From Saprospiraceae bacterium (lineage in GTDB: Bacteria; Bacteroidota; Bacteroidia; Chitinophagales; Saprospiraceae): DNA of 64,000 bases. Shown one piece after another: positions 15,327-24,191 of the stretch (the first letter of the stretch is position 1; the number at the start of each line of letters is the position of its first letter). The notes below the pieces were generated by a model, which worked only from the letters and a program-made list of their open reading frames with translations, had not been told where the DNA came from and did not search any database. The position numbers and the translations under genes are program-made. The stretch lies in the NCBI GenBank assembly GCA_016709995.1, contig JADJLQ010000001.1, positions 654,001 through 718,000 on the forward strand, in the 5' to 3' direction.

Positions 15327-16018
15327 TTTAAACTCAAAGTTTGAATACGGTGATAATCTTCCGGAATGCCTATGTCGATAAAAGTTCTTCTTGACTTATA
15401 ACCTCCGATTTGCAGATGACTTGCTTTTTTTTCGAATATCTCCCGCTCAAGAGAAAATGGTTGGCCGATTTTAAAACCTGATAAGACGGATCTATTCATC
15501 ATGTATATTCCACCATTGATATATCCTTGAGCTTTCCATTTTTTCTCGCCAAATGCATGTATAATATTCCTTTGGTCTATGGATGCCGCGCCATACCGGT
15601 CAAAATTTTTCATCATTTTGATGCCGATCGTGACATCATTTGCAGCATCCATATGGTGATTGGTCATGCAGACCAGATCAATTGGGAAATACGTATCACC
15701 ATTGATGATGGTCACTGAATCTTCTTTGACCAGTTGCCAGGCTTGCCAGATGGCGCCACCAGTACCAAGTGGAGATTTTTCAATAGAGTAATCCAGGCAA
15801 AGATCATCATAGTCATAACCAAAATGATCTACAATAGTATGAGCATGATGTGAAACTGCAAGGATGACTTTTTGGATGTCTTGTGTTTTAAGATACTTCA
15901 ATATCCAATACAAAAATGGTCGTTTTTGGACCAGGACCATAGGTTTCGGAATAAGATCTTTAGTGATGGTATGCAGCCTGGTACCCAAGCCTCCTGCCAG
16001 GACGATTGCTGTTTTCAA
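15323..16018 (-). CDS. hddC: Nucleotidyltransferase, probable heptose-1-phosphate guanylyltransferase
   Basis: 231 residues. Sugar-1-phosphate nucleotidyltransferase fold with the nucleotide-binding AGGLGTRL, followed by PKPMV, and the metal-binding INGDTYF. In the company of HddA, GmhA and GmhB homologues the likely reaction is GTP plus D-glycero-alpha-D-manno-heptose 1-phosphate to GDP-heptose, the last step of the GDP-heptose route. It overlaps gmhA (upstream) and gmhB (downstream) by 4 bases each, a tightly coupled set. On sequence alone it could be another hexose-1-phosphate nucleotidyltransferase; the symbol rests on context. Confidence 0.82.
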   Translation of the reverse strand: MKTAIVLAGGLGTRLHTITKDLIPKPMVLVQKRPFLYWILKYLKTQDIQKVILAVSHHAHTIVDHFGYDYDDLCLDYSIEKSPLGTGGAIWQAWQLVKEDSVTIINGDTYFPIDLVCMTNHHMDAANDVTIGIKMMKNFDRYGAASIDQRNIIHAFGEKKWKAQGYINGGIYMMNRSVLSGFKIGQPFSLEREIFEKKASHLQIGGYKSRRTFIDIGIPEDYHRIQTLSLK

Positions 16019-16593
16019 GGGAAAAGCGCGGTTTCTACGATTTCACAGATAATATGGCCCAGAGTAATATGACACTCTTGAATTCTAGGGGTGTCTTTCG
16101 AAGGTACATTGATGAGTATATCAGCAAGAGCGGCGATGTTGCCCCCGGTCTCTCCGGTGAGTGCCACACAGGTCATTCCCAAGGCTTTGGCAGCTTCAAA
16201 GGCTTTGATAATATTGATCGAGTTTCCAGAAGTGCTCAATCCGAAAAGAATATCACCTGTTGCACCACTTCCTTTGATCAGCCTCGAATAGACTTGATCA
16301 AATCCATAATCATTTCCTACTGCTGTTAGGTATGAAGTATTGACATGCAGTGCTTCAGATGGTAAAGGGGGACGGTCTTTGTAAAACCTTCCCGAAAACT
16401 CAGCTGCTAAATGCTGCGCATCGGCTGCACTACCCCCATTGCCACAAAAAAGCACTTTGTTTTTATTGCGAAAAGCTTCGATACAGATGGTAGCGGCGCG
16501 ATTTACGTTTAATATGATATGAGGGTCATTTAAAACAAGTAGTTTGACGCCAATGCTAGCCTTGAGGACTTCTTTTATTTTTGACTCAAACAT
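16015..16593 (-). CDS. gmhA: GmhA: sedoheptulose-7-phosphate isomerase (SIS domain)
   Basis: 192 residues, the normal GmhA length. It isomerises sedoheptulose 7-phosphate to D-glycero-D-manno-heptose 7-phosphate, the first committed heptose step. The SIS phosphosugar loop reads LFCGNGGSAADAQHLAAEF, with GLSTSGNS later and the C-terminal ITLGHIICEIVE helix carrying the metal-binding His. It lies 6 bases after the kinase gene and overlaps hddC by 4 bases. Confidence 0.92.
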   Translation of the reverse strand: MFESKIKEVLKASIGVKLLVLNDPHIILNVNRAATICIEAFRNKNKVLFCGNGGSAADAQHLAAEFSGRFYKDRPPLPSEALHVNTSYLTAVGNDYGFDQVYSRLIKGSGATGDILFGLSTSGNSINIIKAFEAAKALGMTCVALTGETGGNIAALADILINVPSKDTPRIQECHITLGHIICEIVETALFP

Positions 16594-16599
16594 ATAATT

Positions 16600-17625
16600 T
16601 TATTTTACTATCCATGAAGTCATGCCTTGTTGTACGAAATTAAAGGGTTTAAATACACCACCCATAGGTTCCAATGCTTTGATTACCTTATATCGACTAT
16701 TGTTTGGAGCATAAAGCATCAAAAAACCACCACCACCTGCTCCTGATATTTTGCCACCGGTAGCCCCATTTTTGAGTGCCAATTCATAGATCTCGTCTAT
16801 CAAAGGATTGGTTATTCCGACTGCAGTCTTTTTCTTTTGCTGCCAACCGTAGTCCAGTATTTCTCCAATATCTTTTAGCCGACCTGTGAGCAAAGCCTCT
16901 TTCATGAGTATCGCCTGTTCTTTCAGTTTATGAGCTGCATCCAGCGATTGCTCTTTTTTGCCTGTAAAATTGGAGGCTTGTTTTTCGATGATGGTAGAAG
17001 AAAGTCGTGAAGTACCTGTATAATAAATGAGCAGATTTAACTCTAACTCCTGGTAATATTCAGGGCGAATTCGTAATGGATTTACGATCACCTTTTCGTC
17101 AGCATAGAACTCCATAAAGTTGAAACCACCGAAGGTGGCTGCATATTGATCTTGTCTCCCTCCGGCGATTTTCAGATCGGTTCGTTCAATATCATAAGCA
17201 GTCCTGGCTATATCATAATCTCCCAGTGGCAGTTTTAGCCATTCCTTAAAAGCCCCAACCATGGCTACGGTTACCGTAGAAGAAGCGCCTAACCCGGATC
17301 CTTTAGGCACATCTACATGGGTACTCATACTATAAGCCGGCAACTTTCCCTTATGATTTGCAAAGATTCTATTGTGGCATCCTTTTATTAAATCCAGAGT
17401 GCCATCTATCTTAATATATTTAGTTTTACGATGGGTCATAGACTCATCCAGGTCCAGGGATTCAAATTTGATTTTTTCTGAGGTATTAGGTGTGATAGTG
17501 GCATGAGCATAAATACTGATGGTAGCGTTGAGTATCGCTCCTCCATAAATATCTGCATAAGGTGATACATCAGTGCCTCCCCCTGCAAGGCCTATCCTCA
17601 ATGGTGCTCTGGCTCTAATAATCAT
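16600..17625 (-). CDS. hddA: HddA-like D-glycero-D-manno-heptose 7-phosphate kinase (GHMP family)
   Basis: 341 residues. GHMP-kinase hallmarks are the N-terminal RAPLRIGLAGGGTDV, the phosphate loop PKGSGLGASSTVTVAM and the C-terminal GATGGKISGAGGGGFL. HddA phosphorylates heptose 7-phosphate at C1 with the alpha configuration, which commits the sugar to GDP-heptose rather than the beta/ADP-heptose route of lipopolysaccharide core. It is the first gene of the four-gene heptose block, 48 bases after the GT4 gene. Fucokinase-type GHMP enzymes are related, but the neighbours decide the assignment. Confidence 0.88.
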   Translation of the reverse strand: MIIRARAPLRIGLAGGGTDVSPYADIYGGAILNATISIYAHATITPNTSEKIKFESLDLDESMTHRKTKYIKIDGTLDLIKGCHNRIFANHKGKLPAYSMSTHVDVPKGSGLGASSTVTVAMVGAFKEWLKLPLGDYDIARTAYDIERTDLKIAGGRQDQYAATFGGFNFMEFYADEKVIVNPLRIRPEYYQELELNLLIYYTGTSRLSSTIIEKQASNFTGKKEQSLDAAHKLKEQAILMKEALLTGRLKDIGEILDYGWQQKKKTAVGITNPLIDEIYELALKNGATGGKISGAGGGGFLMLYAPNNSRYKVIKALEPMGGVFKPFNFVQQGMTSWIVK

Positions 17626-17673
17626 CAGTCAAATATACTACAATACATTATATTACATTTATAACTCATATGT

Positions 17674-18804
17674 CTATTCATCCTTCTGACCGGCACCTAA
17701 TGCTGCATTGGCCATATGAGACCAGGCATATTGTTTTCTTACAACTTCCAGGTTATGCTCAAAACTCTCTGGTTCTGGATGCGCCAGGAAAGTTGTGATA
17801 GCGGAAGCGATAGCCACTGAATTAGGCTCTGCCACATAACCAGTATGTCCATCACTGATGATTTCGTGGAGACCGCCAACTTTGGTCACGACGGCAGGTT
17901 TGAGAAAATGGATAGCTATCTGTGCAATGCCACTTTGAGTAGCCGATTTGTAAGGTTGGACGATCAAGTCCGAAGCGGAGAAATAATATTTTACATCTTC
18001 GTTTTTAATAAAATGAGTATGTAATATTAGTTGATCATTGATTCCTAAGTTTTCTCTGAGCTTATCATAAGGTGCTGAATCGACATAATACTCACCGGCT
18101 ACAATAAACTTAACATCTTTCTGATCTTTTAATAGTGAAATAGCTGCGAAAAAAAGATCCAAACCTTTGTAATCCCGGATAAAACCAAAGAATAAAATGT
18201 ATCGATAGGTCGGGTCTAGCTTAAGATACTGTATAGCAGTTGATTTTGGTACAGCATCTCCGTAATTATCATATATAGGATGCGGAATAAAAACGGCACG
18301 CTTATGGGTTTCAAAGTGAAGCAAGTCCGCACCTACCTGGTGCGACATAAAAATAAATCGATCGATGCTTCCTAAAAAATACCGGGTAAATAATTGGTCA
18401 CCGGGTCTTTTTTCATGGGGAATAACATTGTCCAGGATACACACCGTTGAGGTATTTGGCAGCCTTGACCACCTGATGACCGTCCCAAGACATGGACCCA
18501 TGACAGGTAGCCAATATTTGCAAACGATAAGATCAGGTTTTAGACTTTTTATCTTACGACTTGCAATGATCCAATTGAACGGATTAAAAGAATGTACCCA
18601 GCGTTTGATATCAAGATCAGGGGCGGGATCATCACTCATTTGTGATTTACCTGGAAATAATAACGTAGGATATTGAACTGAAAAAGTAACAATATGTACT
18701 GTATGGCCCATTTTAATAAATTCCTCAGCCAACCTTTCGTTAAAAGCTGCCAACCCTCCTCTAAAAGGAAAGGCAGTGCCGAGGATCACGATGGTTTTCA
18801 TCAT
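17674..18804 (-). CDS. Glycosyltransferase family 4 (GT-B)
   Basis: 376 residues. It begins with the donor-independent N-terminal domain (GTAFPFRGGLAAFNERL, a GGxG-type loop typical of GT4) and has a C-terminal nucleotide-sugar domain with YILFFGFIRDYKGLD, SASDLIVQPYKSATQSGI and VVTKVGGLHEII. It would transfer a sugar from a nucleotide donor in the cytoplasm. Its place directly before the GDP-heptose genes suggests that heptose or mannose is a donor (inference). Its ATG overlaps the end of the upstream GT2 gene by 4 bases. Confidence 0.88.
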   Translation of the reverse strand: MMKTIVILGTAFPFRGGLAAFNERLAEEFIKMGHTVHIVTFSVQYPTLLFPGKSQMSDDPAPDLDIKRWVHSFNPFNWIIASRKIKSLKPDLIVCKYWLPVMGPCLGTVIRWSRLPNTSTVCILDNVIPHEKRPGDQLFTRYFLGSIDRFIFMSHQVGADLLHFETHKRAVFIPHPIYDNYGDAVPKSTAIQYLKLDPTYRYILFFGFIRDYKGLDLFFAAISLLKDQKDVKFIVAGEYYVDSAPYDKLRENLGINDQLILHTHFIKNEDVKYYFSASDLIVQPYKSATQSGIAQIAIHFLKPAVVTKVGGLHEIISDGHTGYVAEPNSVAIASAITTFLAHPEPESFEHNLEVVRKQYAWSHMANAALGAGQKDE

Positions 18805-19742
18805 CTTATTCGTTGTTCTATCTGATAGCTTGACTTTTGATGCGAATTTCGGGTGACAAGCTCTGCGATAAAACCTGACATAAAAAGTTGAATACCTACT
18901 ATGAGCAAAAGTATCCCGAGGTAAAACATGGGTCTGTTTGCGATAGAAGTAAAATCAAAAAATAATTTGCCAATGGTCAGATATCCCAACAAAAAAAAAC
19001 CAACAAAAAAAATCAAGATACCAAAACTGCCAAAAAGATGCATTGGTTTTTTGCCAAACTTTCCAACAAAAAGGATGGTGGCCAGATCGAGGAAGCCATT
19101 GATAAATCTTTCGAATCCAAATTTTGTCTGGCCATATTTTCTGGCCTGATGCATGACTACTTTTTCTCCAATTTTATTGAATCCTGCCCACTTGGCGATC
19201 ACGGGTATGTATCGATGCATTTCACCATCAACCGTTATATTCTTAACCACTTCTTTACGGTAGATTTTCAAGCCGCAGTTCATATCATGCAATTTGATCC
19301 CCGACATTTTGCTGGTGGCAAAATTGTATAACTTAGACGGTATGTTTTTTGAGAAAGTATTATCAAAACGCTTTTTTTTCCAGCCGGACACCAAGTCGAG
19401 TTTTTGCTCCGTGATCACCTTGATCAAATCTGGTATTTCATCCGGACTGTCCTGAAGGTCAGCATCCATGGTGATTACAAAGGAGCCTTCGCTCGCTTCA
19501 AATCCAGTATTAAGGGCAGCGGCTTTACCATAATTTCTCCTGAATTTAATACCCCTGACATGGTCATTTTCTTTAGAGAGAGCCTCTATGACACTCCAGG
19601 ACTGGTCTGTGCTGCCATCATCTATAAAAATCAATTCATACTGATAGTTGTTGGCAATCATGACCCTCCTCAGCCAGGATTCGAGTTCTGGCAAGGATTC
19701 AGCTTCATTGAGCAGTGGAATTACAATCGAGAGATCTATCAA
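18801..19742 (-). CDS. Glycosyltransferase family 2, polyprenyl-phosphate sugar transferase type
   Basis: 313 residues. GT-A catalytic domain with SIVIPLLNEAESLPEL, IFIDDGSTDQSW and MDADLQDSP (DxD), then two C-terminal membrane helices at about 230-255 and 266-290. This is the architecture of DPM1/ArnC/GtrB-like enzymes that charge undecaprenyl phosphate with a sugar. The start codon is TTG at 19742, giving MIDLSIV, the standard N-terminus. It lies 69 bases after the DUF4199 gene and overlaps the GT4 gene. The donor sugar is unknown. Confidence 0.88.
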   Translation of the reverse strand: MIDLSIVIPLLNEAESLPELESWLRRVMIANNYQYELIFIDDGSTDQSWSVIEALSKENDHVRGIKFRRNYGKAAALNTGFEASEGSFVITMDADLQDSPDEIPDLIKVITEQKLDLVSGWKKKRFDNTFSKNIPSKLYNFATSKMSGIKLHDMNCGLKIYRKEVVKNITVDGEMHRYIPVIAKWAGFNKIGEKVVMHQARKYGQTKFGFERFINGFLDLATILFVGKFGKKPMHLFGSFGILIFFVGFFLLGYLTIGKLFFDFTSIANRPMFYLGILLLIVGIQLFMSGFIAELVTRNSHQKSSYQIEQRIR

Positions 19743-19811
19743 AAGTGTTGATGTATATGATCCTGCAAAACTAACTATCTCTTCTAAATATGAAGAAATT
19801 ATTTAATATAA

Positions 19812-20345
19812 TCAGCTGAATTCCGGTTTTTCATTCTTCATAATCAGGCCTACAATGAGTGAAATGATGGCACCACCAATGCCATAACAAGCCAGATTGG
19901 CTGCCATGGATAACATTGGGCTTTTCATAATGCTTGTCATTTCTTTTGCCTTTTCTATTTGATCTTCATCCAGGCCCTGTGCTTCCCAGGCTTCTTCCAT
20001 TCCTGCCATGATGCGATCCATATACCCAGGGTCGATGAATTGAGTATAAATCAGGGAAACAAGCCCGGCTATAAGAGCAGATAACATGATGATACCCATG
20101 CCCAAAAGCATACATTGCCCCAGTGAGATAAAGCCCTCCTGCATTTCATCACGGTGCTTTCTTACGGCTACTACCACCAGAGCAATCAAAACAGCCAGAT
20201 TTAAAAAACCCATCGCCATCCCAGCCATATTTGAACCGGGTTTGGCAAGGCCTGTTATCGTAAATATCAAAAATACCAGGCTGCTGACGAGACCACCAGT
20301 GAGGCCATATTTCCAGATTAAAGGACTAAGTTGTGTTTGATTCAT
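19812..20345 (-). CDS. DUF4199 four-helix membrane protein
   Basis: 177 residues with four hydrophobic helices (about 14-33, 39-60, 75-100 and 146-168), the GLVSLIYTQFIDPGYMDR loop and a cytoplasmic tail. This is the DUF4199 pattern common in Bacteroidota, with no known function. It lies 33 bases after the dihydroorotase-like gene and upstream of the glycosyltransferases, in one directional run. Confidence 0.75.
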   Translation of the reverse strand: MNQTQLSPLIWKYGLTGGLVSSLVFLIFTITGLAKPGSNMAGMAMGFLNLAVLIALVVVAVRKHRDEMQEGFISLGQCMLLGMGIIMLSALIAGLVSLIYTQFIDPGYMDRIMAGMEEAWEAQGLDEDQIEKAKEMTSIMKSPMLSMAANLACYGIGGAIISLIVGLIMKNEKPEFS

Positions 20346-20378
20346 CGTACTAAATTTTCTTAAATATAAAAAAGAAAA

Positions 20379-21641
20379 CTAGTTTGTAGCCAGCCAGGCT
20401 TTATTTTTTGAGATAGTAGCCAGTACCTTACCTTTAAAAGAACTGCCCATAAAGGGGCTGTTTATGGTGGGGGACAAAATATCTTTTTGATCATAAACCC
20501 ATTCATGTTCAGTATCAAATATGGTAAGATCAGCATTACTTCCTTTGACCATGGTTGGAAAAGTCAGGTTCAAAATCTGCCTTGTTTTGAAGGCAGCTTT
20601 ATAGGCCCAAGCTTCAGGACTTATAATGTTTTTGGTATTAAGGGCTGCAAAGCAAATCTGTAAACCTAGTGTACCTGCATCTGCGTAAGCAAACTCAAGG
20701 TCTTTCTTTTCTACTTCGAGTGGAGTGTGGTTAGAACAAATGATATCTAAGACGCCATCCTGAATCCCTTTGATCAGCTCTTTACGGTCTTTTTCAGTCC
20801 TCAACGGAGGCGATTGCTTATAAATAGAATCAAATTGTTCTAATACATCATCCGTATGGACCAGGTTGAGATAAGATACAGATGAAAATATTTTGTCATT
20901 CGATTTTTTAGCTTGTTTTATCAGCGAGACTGACTCGTCAGCTGATAAAAGATGTGCCAGGTACCTGCAATCGCTGTACTGAGCAAGGCGTAGATCACGT
21001 TGTAACATGATCGTCTCAGCCATGGAAGGAATACCCTTAAGACCAAGCCTTTGAGAGACGGCTCCTTCATGCATCAGTCCCGGGCCGGAGATATTTTCGT
21101 CATTTGGATGATTGATGATAAGCCCTTCAAAGTGTTTGGCATAGATCATAGCTCTCATAATGACACCAGGGTCGTAGACAGGGTGTTTGCCATCCGAGTA
21201 AGCTATGGCCCCGGTTTGATGCATATCGATCATCTCCGCCAGTTCCTTCCCTTGGCAGTTTTTGCTGATAGCCCCTATAGGGATTATTTCTGTCTGCAGC
21301 GGTCTCGATTTTTGTTTAATAAATTCTATCTCTGATTTGCTGTGAAGCGCAGGTTTGGTGTTTGGAAAAATCGCTAAGGTAGTGTAGCCACCAAAGGCAG
21401 CTGCCTTTGACAGGGTGTTTAAAGTCTCTCTGTGCTCATAGCCCGGTTCTCCAGATTGTGCACCTATATCAACCCAACCAGGTGATACGAACAAGTTTTT
21501 ACCGGTGATTTTATCGGGAGTATTTATTTTTTTTTGATCTATCGAAACTATCTTGCCGTCAACCACCCGGATAGTAACTTTTTGGCCATGATACTTATGA
21601 TCCGGGTAGAGTAGAGTAGCCTGTTCTATGACAATATCCAT
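20379..21641 (-). CDS. Dihydroorotase-like protein with lost metal site
   Basis: 420 residues, with the fold of class I dihydroorotases: an N-terminal amidohydrolase beta-barrel flank, GEPGYEHRETL, SYLNLVHTDD and a C-terminal SPFMGSSFKGKV. Residues needed for zinc binding are missing. The D-x-H-x-H motif reads D58-I-G-A-Q62, and the (S/T)-D-H-A-P segment reads S303-N-H-T-P307, so the catalytic Asp is Asn. From family knowledge, Bacteroidota commonly carry such degenerate homologues next to BatA/DUF4199/GT2 genes, and the same order is seen here. I infer a non-catalytic protein and withhold the pyrC symbol. It lies 10 bases after the BatA-type gene. Confidence 0.8.
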   Translation of the reverse strand: MDIVIEQATLLYPDHKYHGQKVTIRVVDGKIVSIDQKKINTPDKITGKNLFVSPGWVDIGAQSGEPGYEHRETLNTLSKAAAFGGYTTLAIFPNTKPALHSKSEIEFIKQKSRPLQTEIIPIGAISKNCQGKELAEMIDMHQTGAIAYSDGKHPVYDPGVIMRAMIYAKHFEGLIINHPNDENISGPGLMHEGAVSQRLGLKGIPSMAETIMLQRDLRLAQYSDCRYLAHLLSADESVSLIKQAKKSNDKIFSSVSYLNLVHTDDVLEQFDSIYKQSPPLRTEKDRKELIKGIQDGVLDIICSNHTPLEVEKKDLEFAYADAGTLGLQICFAALNTKNIISPEAWAYKAAFKTRQILNLTFPTMVKGSNADLTIFDTEHEWVYDQKDILSPTINSPFMGSSFKGKVLATISKNKAWLATN

Positions 21642-21651
21642 GATCGGTTTA

Positions 21652-23676
21652 TTAAATTTTCCAAAACCTTAGCAGCAAGGATTCGATGAGTAAAAAGAAT
21701 AAGGTGCCTCCGATAAACCACTTCCAATACGATTGTCCATTCTGCTTATTTTTAAACCAGGCATCGAAAGCGGCGGTATCTCTTTGTTCTATCACTTCAA
21801 AATTGGAGCCGTAAATGGTTTTTATTTGGTCTTCAGCTAGGGTGCTCAGATCAGATTCCTTTCGATTAAAATTGAAAGCTACCTTGCCAATGATCGAATC
21901 TTTCAAGTTAAGGGTATAATTGCCAGCTGCTTTAATAGATTGTGAAAGGTCTACCACAGTCCGGGTGCCCAAGGTCCTTTGTTGAGGGATTAGATCATCA
22001 CCAGATTTTGATTTTAAATGGATGATGTCTTCAGATGACCGACCATATTGATTGAGTTCGATGACTTCATCCTGGCCGATCGTGCGCATGATTTTATCAG
22101 ATTTGTTTTTATTCAATGCCATTCTGAAAATCATTGGGATGAATATTTCCGGATTTCTACTTAGATCTGACCACTCACTTTGCAAGGGACTGGAGCAAAT
22201 ATATAGTGCATTATTGTCTACTTTTATTTTGGATAGAAATGGTACTTCATCCGGAAACGTGAGTATATTTTCTTCGCCTTTTGAGCCTTTATTTCTTATA
22301 TATCTTCCTTGAGTGGAAGGCAATCTCATGTTGGAACTTACCTTGCTGTATACATCTTTAAAGGTAAATTCATGGGTGTTGATGGATGAAACTGTGATGT
22401 TTTTTTTCTCGAATTTAACATAACTACCTGCACCAGCCTGATTGGCAAAATCGGATAGGGATTTGATATCAGCAGTTGGTCCCGGGAACAATAACACATT
22501 CGTGCCCTGTCCTAATACCGTGATTAATTCATTGGCCAAGCCACTGGAGATATCGTTGATGTCATCCAGTATAATGAGTTGATATTGTGCAAATGAAGTG
22601 TAGTTGACATTTTTCAGTGATTGGTGAGCCACAATGGTTGAAGGCAGACTTTGTAAAGCTGTGAGGAGATGATCGTTAGCTACGGATGGAGATATGACCA
22701 ATACATTGAGCCGGGCATTCACATTAAATGTAAGAAAGAGTTTGTCGTCAAACTGTACCGGAAAATCTGTGATCTCCAATTGAACATCTTGCCATCCAGC
22801 CCGGTCTATAATGATCTGTGCGGTGTCTATTTTGCTTTCGCCTGCTGCCAGGTTGATCGTGCCCAAAGGTTTGGACTGATTGTTTTGTATTACTGATATC
22901 CTGGCTTCCTGTATAGCCTGGTCACCATAATTCCTTATTTTGAATTTAAGGAGATTGGGCTGGCCGATCCATTGAGCCGGAGATTCAAACCAGGCACTGT
23001 CTATAGCCACATTTCGCTCCTGCACACTTTGGAGAGGGATCAAAAACGATTTGACCAGGGTATCTGGCAGGTTGGGAAGGTCCATAATGGATCGCTGAAA
23101 GTCAGAAATGAGATACATTGGGTGGTTGCCTTCGAATTTTAATATCGTAGAGCGAATACGCTGATAAGCTTCATTTAAGGTATGTACCGAAGCTGTTGGT
23201 TGGATTTCATCTATAAGTGTGATAGCCTCCTCCTGGTGAACCATCCTCATATACCTACCATCAAAGTCATGGGTCAATACCATAAATCTATCCTGATTGC
23301 TATAAGACTCGATGATAGTACGCGCTCTTTGCTTGGCCTGGGATATTAACGGAATGTCCTGGCTGAGGGCATTCATACTATAAGAATTGTCTACAAAAAT
23401 ACCTACCTGGTTCTGGGCGTATTTTTCTTGAGCGGATGTTCTGATAAAAGGTTGGGCAAAAGCCATTACTAACAAGGCCAGGGAGGCCAACCTGGCTATC
23501 AATACCAGCAGATTCTTAAGTTTTGACCTTGCACTGGTCTCATCCTTGACCTCTTTTAGGAATCGTACTGAAGAAAAATAAACTTTTTTATACCGTTTAA
23601 AATAAAATAGGTGGATAATGATCGGTATCGCTAATGTTCCTAAGGCCGCTAGAAACCACGGAAAGAGAAATTGCAT
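21652..23676 (-). CDS. BatA/VWA-type double-transmembrane protein
   Basis: 674 residues. It begins with the N-terminal double-transmembrane domain typical of Bacteroidota BatA-like proteins (MQFLFPWFLAALGTLAIPII then LKNLLVLIARLASLALLVMAF). Next comes a von Willebrand A-like domain whose metal site reads VDNSYSMN (D-x-S-x-S), a long extracytoplasmic part, and a final membrane helix near 655-672 (WFIGGTLFFLLIESLLL). Such proteins act at the cell envelope; no enzyme activity is known. It is the first gene of the long minus-strand run, with 94 bases to the next upstream gene. Confidence 0.82.
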   Translation of the reverse strand: MQFLFPWFLAALGTLAIPIIIHLFYFKRYKKVYFSSVRFLKEVKDETSARSKLKNLLVLIARLASLALLVMAFAQPFIRTSAQEKYAQNQVGIFVDNSYSMNALSQDIPLISQAKQRARTIIESYSNQDRFMVLTHDFDGRYMRMVHQEEAITLIDEIQPTASVHTLNEAYQRIRSTILKFEGNHPMYLISDFQRSIMDLPNLPDTLVKSFLIPLQSVQERNVAIDSAWFESPAQWIGQPNLLKFKIRNYGDQAIQEARISVIQNNQSKPLGTINLAAGESKIDTAQIIIDRAGWQDVQLEITDFPVQFDDKLFLTFNVNARLNVLVISPSVANDHLLTALQSLPSTIVAHQSLKNVNYTSFAQYQLIILDDINDISSGLANELITVLGQGTNVLLFPGPTADIKSLSDFANQAGAGSYVKFEKKNITVSSINTHEFTFKDVYSKVSSNMRLPSTQGRYIRNKGSKGEENILTFPDEVPFLSKIKVDNNALYICSSPLQSEWSDLSRNPEIFIPMIFRMALNKNKSDKIMRTIGQDEVIELNQYGRSSEDIIHLKSKSGDDLIPQQRTLGTRTVVDLSQSIKAAGNYTLNLKDSIIGKVAFNFNRKESDLSTLAEDQIKTIYGSNFEVIEQRDTAAFDAWFKNKQNGQSYWKWFIGGTLFFLLIESLLLRFWKI

Positions 23677-23770
23677 ATCAGGGCAAAAATAATTAATATG
23701 CTTGTTGTGGAAAGTTTAAAGTTTTCTACAACTGGTGGAAAGATCTAAAAAGTAGCTTGGAATCGCTTGA

Positions 23771-24064
23771 TTAGGCATGTTTTTTTCTCGAAGTACCTTT
23801 ATTGGCCATAAAACCCCAACCACCACTACCAAATAAAAAGCCTAGAGCATACCAACCTCCGTTGTTATTGGGCGCATACATATGTACATGCTCATCGAAT
23901 AAGGAGTATAATAGTCCTGCCGGTGCAATAATTCCGTGCCATAATCCCTCCCAAAATCCATATATATGGCCGGTGAGGCAAGCAGAGACATCGGTATCGG
24001 TCTTGGCACATGAACTTATTACTAAACTAAATACTACTATCAGAATGGTCGTTTGAATTCGCAT
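23771..24064 (-). CDS. Small lipoprotein, unknown function
   Basis: 97 residues with a lipoprotein signal ending in VISSC (Cys19). The mature part is short and Gly/Trp/aromatic-rich (GFWEGLWHGIIAPAGLLYSLF, then ALGFLFGSGGWGFMA) and contains one or two hydrophobic stretches, with a basic tail. I do not recognise a characterised family, although the GFWxGLWHGxIxP pattern recurs in small bacterial proteins. It stands alone between the BatA-type gene and the divergent DnaJ-type gene. Confidence 0.7.
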   Translation of the reverse strand: MRIQTTILIVVFSLVISSCAKTDTDVSACLTGHIYGFWEGLWHGIIAPAGLLYSLFDEHVHMYAPNNNGGWYALGFLFGSGGWGFMANKGTSRKKHA

Positions 24065-24191
24065 GACAAAGAGATTATTTAGATTTTTAACAGTTGTTTA
24101 TAGAGTTTAGTTCTTAGTTTGCAAATTTCCTGCAACTTCTGGAACACCATTGATTCAGAATTGGTTTACATAGTACAAAGCTGAACAGAAG

